Of a stretch of 64,000 bases of DNA, positions 21,362 to 34,514 are shown piece by piece. Each line of letters starts with the position of its first letter. Within the stretch, counting starts at the first letter, position 1. A program made the translations under genes and the position numbers. Source of the DNA: Sphaerolaimus hirsutus (taxonomy: Eukaryota; Nematoda; Chromadorea; Monhysterida; Sphaerolaimidae); NCBI GenBank assembly GCA_964036195.1, contig OZ038453.1:7455469-7519468 (forward strand), given 5' to 3'. The notes beneath the pieces were generated by a model. The model was not told the DNA's origin. It searched no databases and was given only the letters and a program-made list of their open reading frames with translations.

Positions 21362-21545
21362 TGCCACTCCTAGACCCTGTAAACGACCCTGAAAAGTGTC
21401 AATGACCCTTTAAAATTTCAGGTGTCATGTAAAATACCCTATAAAGTGTCGTGTGTATCCAAATCTTATTTTATCATATCCAAATCTTATGTTTTTGTAT
21501 CCAAATCTTGCTTTTTACATAAGATTTGAATAACCTTCCTTGAAT
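21362..21545. mobile_element. Truncated introner-family MITE
   Basis: Left part only: GCCACTCCTAGACCCTGTAA then GTGTATCCAAATCTTATTTT, broken off at about 21535 by TTGAATAACC repeats. It follows the same flank (ATTATCAGCT) as the complete copy near 54880, so the two regions are duplicates. Confidence 0.6.
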
Positions 21546-22026
21546 AACCTCCCTCCCTTGAATAACCTCCCTCTAACTCCTCTAAAGTTGGCCTTGAATA
21601 ATGCCCCTTGAATAAATCCATCCCTTAGATAAAATAGTTCACATTGAATAATTCCCACCTTGAATACCACACCCCTTCAAAAAACTGAACCTAGAATAAC
21701 ACCCCTTGAATAAATCCCACCTCATTTAGTAATTCCTTGCTTCAGTAAGATGTGATTGAGATTGATTAGTCCTTGGTTGGTTGATTTTGTGCACGATTCC
21801 TGCGTGGTACTTGCAGACAGTGCAAACAAGTTGTAACTTACATCTCCCTCTGCCAAAATTGATAGAGCTACTGTATTTACCCCATTTCATTCCTTTCTAA
21901 CTCCCCCCCTGTTAGTTGAGTGTAGAAAAAAGAAAAAATACCTGAAAAATCCCTCTAAATACCCAACTCCCTTGTAAAACTCTTCTCCGATTGATTCTGT
22001 GAAAACATTCATGGAAAAAATACATT

Positions 22027-22434
22027 ACCGTATTTCTTCGATCATATTGACCGCCAATGTATTGTTTCATAAGCGGTTTTGGGGGGTCAATGTAATAGAG
22101 CACGGCAATGTAAAACGAGCACGGCAATATATTTTTCAGATTGTATTCATGATTCAAGTGCAATTAGTGACATAAGTGCAAACCATTGTCATTTTGTGAC
22201 ATAAGGCTGCACAATACTGTATGAGTAGATAGCAAAAGCAAAACATAGGCAGAACAGATGGTGTGCATATGTATGGCAGCGAACATCAAAACATAAATGA
22301 TCATGCAACATCAATTTTTTCATACAGCAATGTATTCAAGCAGGGCAATGTATTTTTCAGATGCTCGATAGACTCGCCAAAGTAATCGAGCAAGACAATG
22401 TGAATGAACACGTCATTAAGATTGAAGAAATACA
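22027..22434. mobile_element. ACCGTATTT-family MITE with internal AATGTATT repeats
   Basis: ACCGTATTTCTTCGATCATATTG at the left and ATTGAAGAAATACAGT at the right. The interior repeats GAGCACGGCAATGTA-like words in inverted arrangement. No gene. Confidence 0.6.
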
Positions 22435-22439
22435 GTATG

Positions 22440-23515
22440 TTTGTTTTCTTTTTAGTCATATATTCTTTTGTCTGTATTGTGGCGCTATTTACAGCAGCCC
22501 ATACAAAGGACCGGTTCTGTGCTGACCGTAGCAAAATGGATGGATAAAGAAATACAGAGATTTGATAATTAGGCTCATATTTGCACATTTACTTATTTGC
22601 ACTATTTTACTTTTCATGCACTATATTTATTTACCACGCAAATTATATTTCCTGCACTATATATTTATCCATGGAGAATATTTAATTAGGAAAGTGTTTT
22701 ATGGGTAATTGATATGTTTATGTGGAATATTTAGGTTAAAAGGTCAAATAAGTTATTATTAGGTTTATGAATATGAAATTAGGCTCATTCAATTCGCCGT
22801 AATTTTCCGATCATTATTATATATACATTTACATGGTTTACTTGCAATGTGAGAAAGTCAAATCTTGTAAAATATTTATGTGCTACGTACTTACTTAGGC
22901 CAGCGTCCTAATAGAGAAATAGTGCCCTGTGTGCGACTAACATTTACTGTACGTGTTTATCAAAGCCCTTCGCGTAGGTATAATTATATTAACCCTGCTC
23001 ACTATTTATATTTATATTTACTTGACATTCACGGAAATACCCTGCTCAAATTATACCTAAGAATGTATTATAAACCCTGCTCAATTAACATACCCATTTA
23101 CCTCGAATAAGTCCCAATTTGCCAATTATGAAATATACTTTTCCAGGAAGTGATTATTACTGTATTGAATATACCCTACTCTATTTACGTCGTTAGGAAT
23201 ATTTACACTACTATTTACAATTTCCAAACCCTATTTTATTAGTTCCAATGTGCGTCAATGTTTTCTGACAAATTGAAGCAAATTAGTAAATCAGCCGAGT
23301 TTGCCGACTTTGCGCCTCTTAAGATTAATAGTTTTTCCATTAGCCCAATTTGTACCTGGTATTTCTTTACCATAAGTATTTGAATATTTGCACGCGTAGA
23401 ATAAGCCAACTGTTTCGGCTAAATGTGTCTTATTATTGCATTTATGTTTTATTTGTGCATTTGAATTTAGGAAATTACTGTAGCTGTGTTTTATACATAA
23501 TTTCTGTGTCTTAGC
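22440..23515. other. A/T-rich stretch, no gene seen
   Basis: Short ORFs only, with no paired splice signals and no repeat family that recurs elsewhere in the window. Confidence 0.4.
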
Positions 23516-23699
23516 TACTTTGGAAGTTTTTACTTCAGTCTTCTGACCCCAAGCTTCTGAACAAAAATAAGCTAGCGATAGAAACTTCGACTAGGAAGCT
23601 TGCTAGGCTTTGCACTTTTGTATTTGGCTGCATCTGATCAAAATAAAGTACCTGAAACAATTTCGAACCCCTTTCAATACGCAACCACGAAATAAACCC

Positions 23700-23838
23700 A
23701 ACTTGGCTGTCAACAAGTGGACGTTCGGCTACAACGGGAAAATCAACCACTCTAAAGGCCGTTTCTCACTATGGTCTTGGAGTTGCCGGATTCGGTGGTA
23801 GAAGACGCTGACTTCGGTGGCTTCATCACAGGTTCCCA
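23700..23838. repeat. Left arm of an inverted pair (partner at 26248-26382)
   Basis: About 130 bp starting TGTCAACAAGTGGACGTTCG, repeated in inverse orientation with about one mismatch immediately left of the first N gap. The sequence between is GGCCGGGGACC-type MITE material. An open frame through this arm ends in a Gly-Phe-Gly-Gly-Arg-Arg-Arg stop, but no splice context supports it as a gene. Confidence 0.6.
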
Positions 23839-26382
23839 GTGAAAAATAATTTTTTTCAAAAGTCAATAATTGGTGTGTATGGGTTGCTTGCATGTTAATT
23901 AGGTGAATTACCACAAAATTTACATGCACAAAATTTTTGCAAGACAGTTACACGCATTGATGCATTTTCTTTGTACAAGTGTATAATTTTTTTTTGGATT
24001 TGTCTGAATTTTGGCATGTGAGTACTCCTTCAAATAGTGAGTACGCATGCCAAATTTCAGCTCAGCGCGGTTACTGATTGTTTTTTTATTGATACTTCAA
24101 TTTTGTTCAATCACTGTATTTTTGTAAAGTGATCGAAATCCTGCCGGGGACCGGTCCCCGGCAACATCTAAATGGCCCCGACCGGGGTCAAACGTCCCCG
24201 GTGAGAAAGTTTTTTTTCAGTAAACAAATAATTTTGGTCCCCGACCGGGGATGTTTGTCCCCAACCGGGGATGTTCGTCCCCGACCGGGGATGTTCGTCC
24301 CCGACAGGGGAAAAATTTACCTTTCCATTTTCAGTTTTTCATAAAAAAAATTTTTGACACCCTAGTTCTTACCAGTCCCCAGTGGGATTTTGTTCACTAT
24401 ACAAAAATACAGTGATTGACAAAAATAAAAGCATTAAAAAATAAGAACCACTAACTGCTCTGAGCTGAAATTTGGCATGCATACTCACTAAACGAAGTAG
24501 TCAACACATTGAGACAAATTGAAGTAACACACAAAAATTTAGACAATTAGAAAAATTTCTATACACCCTCCTAAAGAATATGCTAAGTTACTCCATTTTA
24601 TCCCTCTCGACCCCCCCCCCCCCCCTGTTAGTTGAGTGTAGAAAAAATAAAAAATACCTGCTCCCTCTAAAAAAACCCATTCTCTTGATCTTCCATCCCA
24701 TTCCAATTGATGTCTGTGAAAACATTCATGGCAAAAATATATGTTACGTTGTTAAATAAGGGACCGTCCCAGTGAAAAATAATTTTTTTCAAAAGTCAAT
24801 AATGGGTGTGTATGGGTTGTTTGCATAATTAATTTGTGAATTATCACCAAATTAGCATGCACAAAATTTTTGCAAGACGGTTACACGCGCTGATGGCAAT
24901 TTTCTTTGGGCGAGGTATAATTTTTTTGATTTGTCTGAATTTTGGCATGCATGTACTCCTTCATAAGTAAGTATGCATGCCAAATTTCAGCACGGTTACC
25001 AGTTCTTATTTTTTACGCTTTCATTTTTTATTTCACTGTATTTTTGTATAGTGAATGAAATCCCACCAGGGACTGGTCCCTGGCGGCAATAGAAATGGCC
25101 CCAATCGGGGCCAAACGCCACTGGTCAGAAAATTAATTTTCAGTAAACAAATAATTTTTGTCCCTGACTGGGGACATTCGTCCCAACACAACAGGGGACC
25201 CTATTGGGGACAAATGTCCTCAGCTGGGGACCAAAATTATTTGTTTACTGAAAAAAAATTTTCTCACCGGACATTTGGGCCCCGGTCATGGCTGTTTCTA
25301 TTGCCACCGGGGACCAGTCCCTGGTGGGATTTCATTCACTATACAAAAATACAGTGAATGATAAAAATGAAAGCATAAAAAAATAAGAACCGCTAACTGC
25401 TCTGAGCTGAAATTTGGCATGTGTACTCATTAAACAAAGAAGTAAACACATTGAGACAAATCAAAGTAAACACACAAAAATTGAGACAAATTGAAAATTT
25501 ATATACACCCTCCCAAGGAATATGCTAAGCTACTCCATTTTTTCCCTCTCAACCCCCCCCCCCCCCCCCCCCGTTAGTTCAGTGTAGAAAAAATAAAACC
25601 CATTCCCTTGTAAAAGTCACCTCCAAAAGTATATGTTATGTTTGTTTTATAAAGGACCAGTCCCCGGTGAACAATATTTTCTTTCAAAGACAATAATTGG
25701 TGTGTATGGTTGTTGCATATTAATTACATTAATTATCACCAAATTAGCATGCACAAAATTTTTGCAAGATGGTTACATGCGCTGATGCATTTTCTTTGGG
25801 TGAGGGTATAATTTTTTGGATTTGTCTGAATTTTGGAATGTGTGTACTCCTTCATTGAGTGAGTGTGCATGCCAAATTCAGCTCAGTGCGGTTATTGGTC
25901 TTGTTTTTATGCTTTCAATTTCATTCACTGTATTTTTGTATAGTGAATGGAATCCCACCAGGGACTGGTCCCCAGCAGCAATAGAAATAGCCCCGAGTGG
26001 GCCCTGGTCAGAAAATGTATTTTTCAGTTAACAAAGAATTTTTGTCCCTGACCCTGTCGGGGATGAACGTCCCCAGCTGGGGACCAAAATTCTTTGTTTA
26101 CTGAAAAAATTTTTCTCACTGGGGACGTTTGGCCCCAGTCAGGGCCGTTTCTATTGCCACCAGGGACTGGTCCCTGGTGGGATTCTGTTCACTAAACAAG
26201 AATACAGTGAACGACAAAAATGAAAGCATAAAAATTATTTTTCACTGTTCACTGGGAACCTGTGATGAAGCCACCGAAGTCAGCGTCTTCTACCACCGAA
26301 TCCGGCAACTCCAAGACCGTAGTGAGAAACGGCCTTTAGAGTGGTTGATTTTCCCGTTGTAGCCGAACGTCCACTTGTTGAC

Positions 26383-26582
26383 NNNNNNNNNNNNNNNNNN
26401 NNNNNNNNNNNNNNNNNNNNNNNNNNNNNNNNNNNNNNNNNNNNNNNNNNNNNNNNNNNNNNNNNNNNNNNNNNNNNNNNNNNNNNNNNNNNNNNNNNNN
26501 NNNNNNNNNNNNNNNNNNNNNNNNNNNNNNNNNNNNNNNNNNNNNNNNNNNNNNNNNNNNNNNNNNNNNNNNNNNNNNNNNN
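26383..26582. other. Assembly gap, 200 N
   Basis: Exactly 200 N. The left flank is the inverted copy of 23700-23838 and the right flank is unrelated sequence, so contig order or orientation here may be uncertain. Confidence 0.95.
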
Positions 26583-26870
26583 ATACATAACGTGTACGCA
26601 GTATGCACACTGTTTTGTTGTTGTTGAACTGTTAAATACCTGTATTACATGAGTTAACAGAATGCATTCATACAATGAATTAAGTCAAGTTTTCTGAGGA
26701 AAAATAACTCCCCCCCCCCCTTGAATAAGTCCTCCCCCTTGAATAACTCCCCCTCAAAAACCCTGACGAAAAAATGACTCCGCTGGGAACTTATTCGAGG
26801 ATGTACGGTATATTTATATATCATCGAATCCAACACAATACTCCCCAACCACAGCATGTTCCCAAAATTT

Positions 26871-27306
26871 TGAAATACCCCCCCCCCCCCTCGTTTGACC
26901 CCCCCCCCTCTCGAGACCACTATGAAACAATCACCCCCCCCCTCGCAATACCCCCCCTCAAATTGAGTGTAAAGGGAACGTACATGACAATAACTGTAGT
27001 TTGTGTTCAGTGTACTGCAGAACACACGTTAAAACAATGTCGGTGTCACGTTAGAACAGTGTACATACCATCTACATACTAATATTAGTCTACAGAACCT
27101 TATAAATGGCGGTTTTTGTTGCATTTTTCGACGTCTGCGTACGTTTCAGACGACAATTTCGTACTTGGTTTTCAAAAATTTTCTTGTGGAATAATAACCC
27201 CCCCCCCTCGAAATAACCCCCCCCCCCCCCTCGTTTAACCCCCCCCCCCTCTCGGGACCACTATGAAACAATCACCCCCCGGGGGGTATTTCGAGGAAAT
27301 ACGGTA
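26871..27306. mobile_element. ACCGTATTT-family MITE with poly-C tracts
   Basis: The right end GGTATTTCGAGGAAATACGGT is intact. The interior (TCGTTTGACCCCCCC, GAGACCACTATGAAACAATC, GAGTGTAAAGGGAACGTACATG) is shared closely with 17197-17646 and 48825-49280 and less closely with 52066-52498 and 53717-54167. Confidence 0.7.
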
Positions 27307-28003
27307 TACAGATAAATGTAAAAACTAATACTTGCAAATGATGTCAAATAGCATAATGACCACCGTACAGAAAGTAAAGTCGGCGGACATTTCACCCTAC
27401 AAAATCGGAGAGTTAGAATTCGCTCGTGAATAGAGCGAACAACGAAACGTGTGTCCCACGCGGACGATAGAAATTGAAAACGAAAATCATATTACAAGAA
27501 AAATGGACGTTTCTCTGCGTCCGCGCGTGCCACGCCCTAGTTATCTACATTTTCAACGTTGCTCGTAAAGAAGCTGACCGTTCAAACTACCGTTTTACCG
27601 TTCAAACTACCGTTTTTGTTTTTATTTTATTTTTCATTTGTTGGCTCCGTTCCAACAAGAGAACTTGGCAGCCGGCCAAAATTTCGAAATCCGCTATTAA
27701 TATGAAAAAAATAGGCTCACAATAGCTATATAACCATGTATATAAACAAAAATAGCGATAATGAAGGTGGAAATAGGCAAAGCGAAGCAAATTTTAACGA
27801 TTTTCAGCTAACTTTGAGTTTTCACTCTCATTTGTATAATACGCAACTGGTAACTGGGATAAGGCCAAGTTTTCATACGTGACCCGATCTATTTCAATCG
27901 TTCAAATATTGCGTCACAACTCACAATACCTAATGCCGTCATGCACTCTCCACTGGAGAGATTGACGCAAATGTTTGTAGGGCGATACGTCTGCCGACTT
28001 TAG

Positions 28004-28172
28004 GTGCCAGTTCCGCAAAATGAGAAGTGAGAAGTGAAATGCAAAGGCGAAGTAAAAGCGCAAAGGCGAAGTGAAATGGCGAGAGCGAAGAGAAATTACT
28101 TTTTATTTTTAGTTTTTTACTTCGCTTTTGCCATTTCGCTTCTCACTTCTCATTTTGCGGAACTGACCCCAG
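28004..28172 (+). mobile_element. Complete second-family introner with GT...AG borders
   Basis: TTTAG|GTGCCAGTTCCGCAAAATGA at the left and TTTTGCGGAACTGACCCCAG| at the right; flanking 8-mers ctttaggt and ccccagcc. The arms are GAAGTGAGAAGTGAAATG-like inverted repeats. It has the same architecture as SLC10 intron 6, but I could not define coding exons on its sides because stops are close upstream in all frames. Confidence 0.65.
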
Positions 28173-28516
28173 CCCTCATTTTGCCGTGCACCTTTTCACT
28201 ATTGTAAATTTCTAACCTCAATTCTCGCATTCACTGGAATGTCGGAACAAGGCGGAAGAATCATTGTTTTCAATACAGGAATTGAAATTGACATTATGAA
28301 TAGAAAAATTGACATCTGTTTCTCCATTTTTTATATTTTTTTCTGTGTAAAAATGGTGTAACTAAGGTATTTATCATCAAAATATTGGGTTCAATGTGAA
28401 ATTTTTTTGTTACCAGACATTCAGAATAATTGAATTCTCTTTCTCACTTCACATTTCTCACTTCAATGATATAAAAATATAAATTCTGACTGAATGAAAG
28501 ATAGATGTAACAATGT

Positions 28517-31084
28517 GGCCACACAGCTGGTTTTCAAGGTTCCTTCTTGAAAACTCTTCTGGGCGACGCGTCGCTGTACGGTTTTCAAAACTGTGCAATT
28601 TGCACTTTTATTTTTCTATAAGTGAAAGCATATGTGAATATTGGTTTCAGCAAGTCACATCTGCCATTCAAAGTTCACATTTGCAGAACATTTTTGAAAA
28701 CTGTACGGCGACGCATCGCCAACATTCTACTCTGTAGACAATTTTGAACACTTAAAATTGAATAATGTAGTTTTCAAAAATGTACATTCCAGTTTTCAAA
28801 TGTGTAAAACATTTTTGAAAATTGAACATGGAGGGTGATGTACAGCAACGTATGGCGACATACATCGCTGTACATGCCAGTTTTCAATATCTGTGCAACA
28901 TATGTGAAAATGTGTTGCCGTACACACCAAAAGTAGCAAAATTGTCGCCAGGCATCACCAGTTTATGAAATTTTGTCAACTTACTCCAAAATCCTTTGAA
29001 AACTACTGGATGAATGGGTTTATGTAAAATTGACACTGTAGATGCAGTATTTTATGCTGCATCTAATGATAGGGTTGTAGAAAACTTGGGATTTATGTAA
29101 AATAAAATTTTTTTTTTATTATGTCACTGTGGCTACGGTTTCAGGTGACAACTGCATATGTCACCTGTTTCCACAACTTATTACCATATTTGAAAAGTAT
29201 TGTTAAAATGAAAGAATTCATGCATTTATTAACAACACAGAATCTGGGACTTGGTACTAATGTTACAAAGGGTTCAAAGGTGCAACTACTGGTTAAATTT
29301 ATCTTCGTGAAATTTGTGTGGACCATGCAATGATTATGAATGATCTTGCATTACAGGTTGTCCCGTGTGCACCGCTGTGTAAAATGCATTTTTGGGATTT
29401 TGGCTGCTCGGTGGTGCATCCTGCTAATGACAATTTCAATGGAACCACACAGGGTCAGCAAACTGGTTATGGCTGTGTGTTATTTGCACAATTTTATCTA
29501 AGAATTGCATGGCACAAATGTATCAGATCACTTTGACGAGGAAGGAAATGAAAAGCCACCTGTGTGCGCTGTTGAAGAACAAAGTCTACACAACCAAACA
29601 GTTAGAAATTGTATTTTAATTGATATAGATTTGGGAAACTGCTGAACATTTCATAAATGCAGTTAGTTAGCACCAGGCGTACAATGGCTTAGAGGATGGA
29701 TTAGAGTCCTAAATCACTACAATGAACTGCAAGATGCCTGGCAATTGAGAGAGAACCTGAAAGACTGGTTGAAATCTACTCATCACAGGGTTCCATGGAT
29801 AGATCCAAAAAACTTTCGAGTTCTCAAAAATGTTCACATTTATGTTAAATTTCGCGACACATGTTTCTATGAAATGAAAACATTTTTGAAAACAATACAA
29901 TAAAACTGTTATTATTTTTTTGTGCTAGTGTATTCAACGTGAAATTGTTGCAGTCAGTGTTTACTTATTGTTCATTTTTTTGGCTTTCATTTACATACAA
30001 AATCGGCTGTCTGAATTGCACTTGTGATTTTTTTAAAAATTATGAAGTTGATTGTATAAAAATTTTGTATTCCTACAAATGATTTATGTTACCAAATTAA
30101 CCACATTTGTGCAGTAAATTTATCAAACATTTTACTGGAAATACTGACGAAAAATAACTCCCCCCTCAAATAACTCCCCCCTCTCGAATAACTCCCCCCT
30201 CAAAAACTTCTGACAAAAGGATAACTCCCTCATTATTTGTTTTGCAGAACTGTTATTGAATTCAGTTTTTTTGTTCGATGTGAAAAAATTTGTGCTGTTT
30301 ACTGTGATAATGCCATAATTACAGATACAGGTATGTAATTTAAAACAAAATAATTTAATGTTTTCTGCATCACCACGAGATCTGCATCATGTGAGACGGA
30401 TATCATCTACAATTTAAAACAGAATTTTGAAAAATTATTATACTGTATTTGCTTGAATAACCCCCCCCCCCTTGAATCATTCCCCCCCTCGAATAATCCC
30501 CCCGTATAAGATGAGTGTGGAAAAAATAATCCCCCCCCCTAGAATAATCCCCCCCTCAAGGTATACGATCAATTTTTTATTTCTAATTTGGCCAAGAATG
30601 GCATGTTATTGTGTAAATAAAGCATGTTTTGTCAAATGAATTGATGGAAACATGCTTGAGAATTCTGATGAAATAATAATTCCTCCCCTTGAATAATTCC
30701 CCCCTTGAATAATCCCCCCTCAAAAAAGTCTGATGAAATAATAATCCCCCAAGGGGATTATTCAAGCAAATACGGTAGTTAGAAAACTAATTAATTATCG
30801 CAGTGGTAAAAATATACAGTACAGTCCACAAAATAGAGCAAAATTTTTTGCATCACATGCCGCTTACAGCTTGTCCTACAAATGCATACTTATTCCACAC
30901 AAAAAATATTTTGTCTGCAGCATTTTACTGGGATTTTCAAATATGTGTTCTTCCGGCAGAAAAATAGAAAAAAAAAAACAAAGATGGTGGCTGCTTTGGT
31001 GATTACACACAGTGTTTAAATGAATTTGAAAACTAAATAATGGGTTTTCACAGAGGGAACATTGAAAACCGCTTGTGGCGTGCC
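28517..31084. mobile_element. Second copy of the 2.2-kb GGCCACACA transposon
   Basis: Begins GGCCACACAGCTGGTTTTCAAG and ends CATTGAAAACCGCTTGTGGCG. Collinear with 5762-7982, including the TTTTATGCTGCAT palindrome and a degraded ORF around 29650-29900 (frame with WQLRENLKDWLKSTH). Two C-rich MITEs have inserted into it (about 30140-30230 and 30441-30778). Confidence 0.7.
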
Positions 31085-31191
31085 AATAGTAAAATATATA
31101 TCAGAAATAAAAAATCTTTCAATTAAAATGCCAAGTATTCTCCAATTATAAATGAGAGAAGGATGCTTTTTTGGTGGAGAATATGTCACTA

Positions 31192-32605
31192 TTAAAAGTT
31201 GTTAAAAGTACTGAACTTTTTAAACATAAACGTAAATGTAAAGTATTTTTAATACTCACCTCTGAGTACAGAACACGTACACAGCAAAAAATGGGTGTGT
31301 GATGGCGGTGATATGTCCTGAAGTGTCTTTACGCAGACACGCAATGTCTTCACTACATCCCAGATGCTTCACGGCACTTCATGAACCATGCAAAGTATGC
31401 TGCAATAGTTCATGAAGTGCACTTCACGAATTTCCGTCTTCGTGAATCTAGGTGAAGTGAGTGGAAGACACTTCACCGAAAACTTCGTGAAGTGTGTGGA
31501 AGTGAGTGGAAGTGCCTTCACAGAGCGCACTTCCACACACTTCACGAACCCATTTTTTGCTGTGGTAAACTCGGCAGACATGAAAGGAATCAGTGATTCG
31601 GCCCTTACGCACCAATTTTTAATTTCGTTAAAATTGTTAAGTTAATTTTGAATTTTAATGAATGCATTCCAATCGATTCATGGTAAATCTTATTCAATCC
31701 GACGTTTTATGCGAGAACAGGATAAACTGGACACGCATATTGTCATATGAAAGCAGATAACAAGGTATTTTATTGTAACAGTCCGGACAAATTCCAACAA
31801 AAAAGTACGTATGGGTGCGTGCGATAGAACAAGGGAAGAACGACCCTGTACACTGTACACCACTAGCGAAATCTGGATCGTTTTGAAAATCTAAAAATTG
31901 CTCTAAATAACATAAAATGCTCACTATGTTCGTAATAATAAGAAATTATCGTATATATATATATAAAGTGTAGATCTTAAATTCAAATTTCGACGGTGAC
32001 GTTCACTTATCTAATTGAAAAATTTGTTGATGGTCATCCCTACGCATTAAATACGAGTGTCAATGACAATGAAATTGGGTCAGAATGGCACTTGTACAAA
32101 AATTCGTTAGACCATTGACTCGCATGTTGTCTGCCGAGTTTAACATACTTTATTTTACTCTAACACTGCATAAAACGTGTGTAAAATACTTTTTCCAGAG
32201 AAAACGTAAAGACGGTTATTTTTTCTAGAGAAAACGTGACAATGAGTATTTTTCGCAGAAAACGCAGAAGTATACTCGCAGAAAACGTGAAAGTGAGTAT
32301 TTTTCTCACAAAAATAACGTAAAAATCAGTGTTTTACTCTCAAATACATCAAAAGTGTGTTTTCCTCTCCTGATAAGTATTTCATAGGAAAATGTCCTAT
32401 GATTGTCACTTTCTGTCCGGCAAAATCTCATTCTCAGTCCCATTAAAATAAGTTTTCTGTACTTGCGTACTTTCAAAACATACGCGAGTAAGTGAGTACT
32501 GGTATTTTTTTCGGGGGGAAATGTAAAACTATTTACGCAGTGCGCGAGTGCGAGTATGCGTATTTATCGAGTAAACGTAAATACGTTTTAAGAACTATGC
32601 CATTA
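31192..32605. mobile_element. GTTGTTAAAAG element with a nested palindromic MITE
   Basis: Ends AGTTGTTAAAAGTACTGAAC and its complement TACGTTTTAAGAACTATG. Nested inside at about 31280-31565 is a 285-bp element with ends ACAGCAAAAAATGGG and CCCATTTTTTGCTGT and CACTTCACGAA repeats. No gene. Confidence 0.5.
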
Positions 32606-33710
32606 ACCTGGCCAAGTGGGCTAGAGAGAAAATAAATCTTTCTGAAAAGAGCATCAAACATCTCATTATTTTTCTAAAAGTTCAGTTTATGTTTAGTTCG
32701 ATATGTTTAGCCACAGGTGTGCTATTCATCGGTGGGAATCTTGTGATATTCTTCCCATGAAATTATATTTCTTTTTAATAGGTATAATTGTTGTCATTCG
32801 TGAACTTTCCAGTAAAAAAATATCTTTTTAATATTTTTTCTCTTGTGCTAGATGTTACCATGTGGAAAATGATGTTATAGACTTGTGATTGAAATATCAT
32901 TGCCGGAAATCATGTTCATGAGAAACTAAAGAATGTTGATAGAATACCCCCTGTAAATACCCCCCTCAAAATTTCAACTATGAAAAAATAGAAATGAAAC
33001 CTACAATAGATTACATCAAAAATTGATCAGAATAATGAAAAATATACGTAGTATTCACTTTTAATGGGTGTTGATTTAAGTTGTTGATTAACCATAAGAA
33101 TGTCAGAAAGGATTGAAAAACCTTTGATTTGGAATTGGCACCAGGAAAAATATTTGACATCAATAGTTGCAATATCCAATGAAAAACTTCCCATGGGATT
33201 TATTCGAGTGAATATTATCTACACTCGATTGTTTTTCCATTCCATGTGCACATTTGACTAGGTAGTTATTATATGAGTGACCTTGGTACCAGCGCCAGTG
33301 CATGTTTCCTCATATTGCACATGCAATTTTTATAAATCTAGGTATGTAGTATCAATTACAATCCACATTACAACATGTAAATCATAATCTCTAGTGCGAA
33401 ATATCTGCAACAGACTAGATTCAGATGCCAATTCCGCAACTGGTCAAGTGGCAAGAAAAGTGCAAAGTGATTAGTACTAACTGGTAAGGACCCTGTAAAA
33501 TGAAAAATATCATAACAAGTGGTAAAACTTATTTGAAATGTAAAATGTCATGTGGTGTCAAAAGTCATGTAAAATGCATTGTAAAATGCCAAATGACCAG
33601 TTTAAAATTAAAGAAAATTTTACATTTTACGGAGCGTTTTACATGACTTTTGTCACTCTGCATGACATTTGACATTTCACAACTCATTTTACATGACTTT
33701 CAATACCTTG

Positions 33711-34472
33711 GGCCAGTCCCGCAAGTTGACAAGTTAAGAGTCAAAAATCAAGAGTTAAGAAAAAAACAAAAGATAAGTTAAGAGTAAAGTAAAATGACAA
33801 GTGACAAGTTAAAAGTCAAGAGTCAAGTCAAGAGACAAGTAAAATGACAAGTGGCAAGTTAAAAGTATAGAGTCAAGTTGAATGACAAGTGACAAGTGAA
33901 AAGTCAAGAGTCAAGTCAAGAGTCAAGTCAAGAGTCAAGTCAAGAGTCAAGTCAAGAGTCAAGTCAAGAGTCAAGTCAAGAGTCAAGTCAAGAGTCAAGT
34001 CAAGAGTCAAGTCAAGAGTCAAGTCAAGAGTCAAGTGAAATGACAAGAGACAAGTGAAAAGTCAAGTGTCAAGTTAAATGACAAGTTTCACAACTTTTCA
34101 CTTGTCATTTAACTTGACTCTTGACTTTTCACTTGTCATTTAACTTAACTTCTTACTTGCCATTTAACTTGTCTCTTCACTCTTCACTTGTCATTTAAAT
34201 TGACTTTTTATTTTCACTGGTCATTTAACTTGACTCTTGAATTTTCACTTGTCACTTGTCACTTGTCATTTAACTTGAATTTTGACTTTTCACTTGCCAT
34301 TTAACTTGACTCTTGACTTCTAATTTGTCACTTGTCATTTAACTTGACTATTGACTTGACTCTAGACTTTTAACTTGTTACTTGTCATTTTACTTTTCTC
34401 TTAACTTATCTTCTGTCATTTTACATGACTCTTGACTTTTGACTCTTAATTTGTCAACTTGCGGGACTGGAC
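33711..34472. mobile_element. Palindromic GTCAAGAGTCAA element, introner-like termini
   Basis: Ends CCAGTCCCGCAAGTTGACAA and TTGTCAACTTGCGGGACTGG; the first bases match introner ends. The left arm contains a tandem array of AGTCAAGTCAAG (about 33890-34035) and the right arm its complement in diverged form. It is nested in another introner-type repeat (about 33485-34515: GGACCCTGTAAAATG ... TTTACAGGGTGC). Confidence 0.65.
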
Positions 34473-34514
34473 TGGAATGACATTTGACATTTACAGGGTG
34501 CTTTACTGGGTCCG

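Noticed and set aside
26290..26675. ORFs spanning the first N gap
   Set aside because: They are open only because the N run contains no stops.
27474..27725. 83-codon plus-strand ORF with a hydrophobic segment
   Set aside because: No splice context, no recognisable motif, and adjacent sequence is repeat.
33890..34035. Possible CRISPR-like array
   Set aside because: Repeats are contiguous 12-mers without unique spacers, in an animal genome and inside a MITE.
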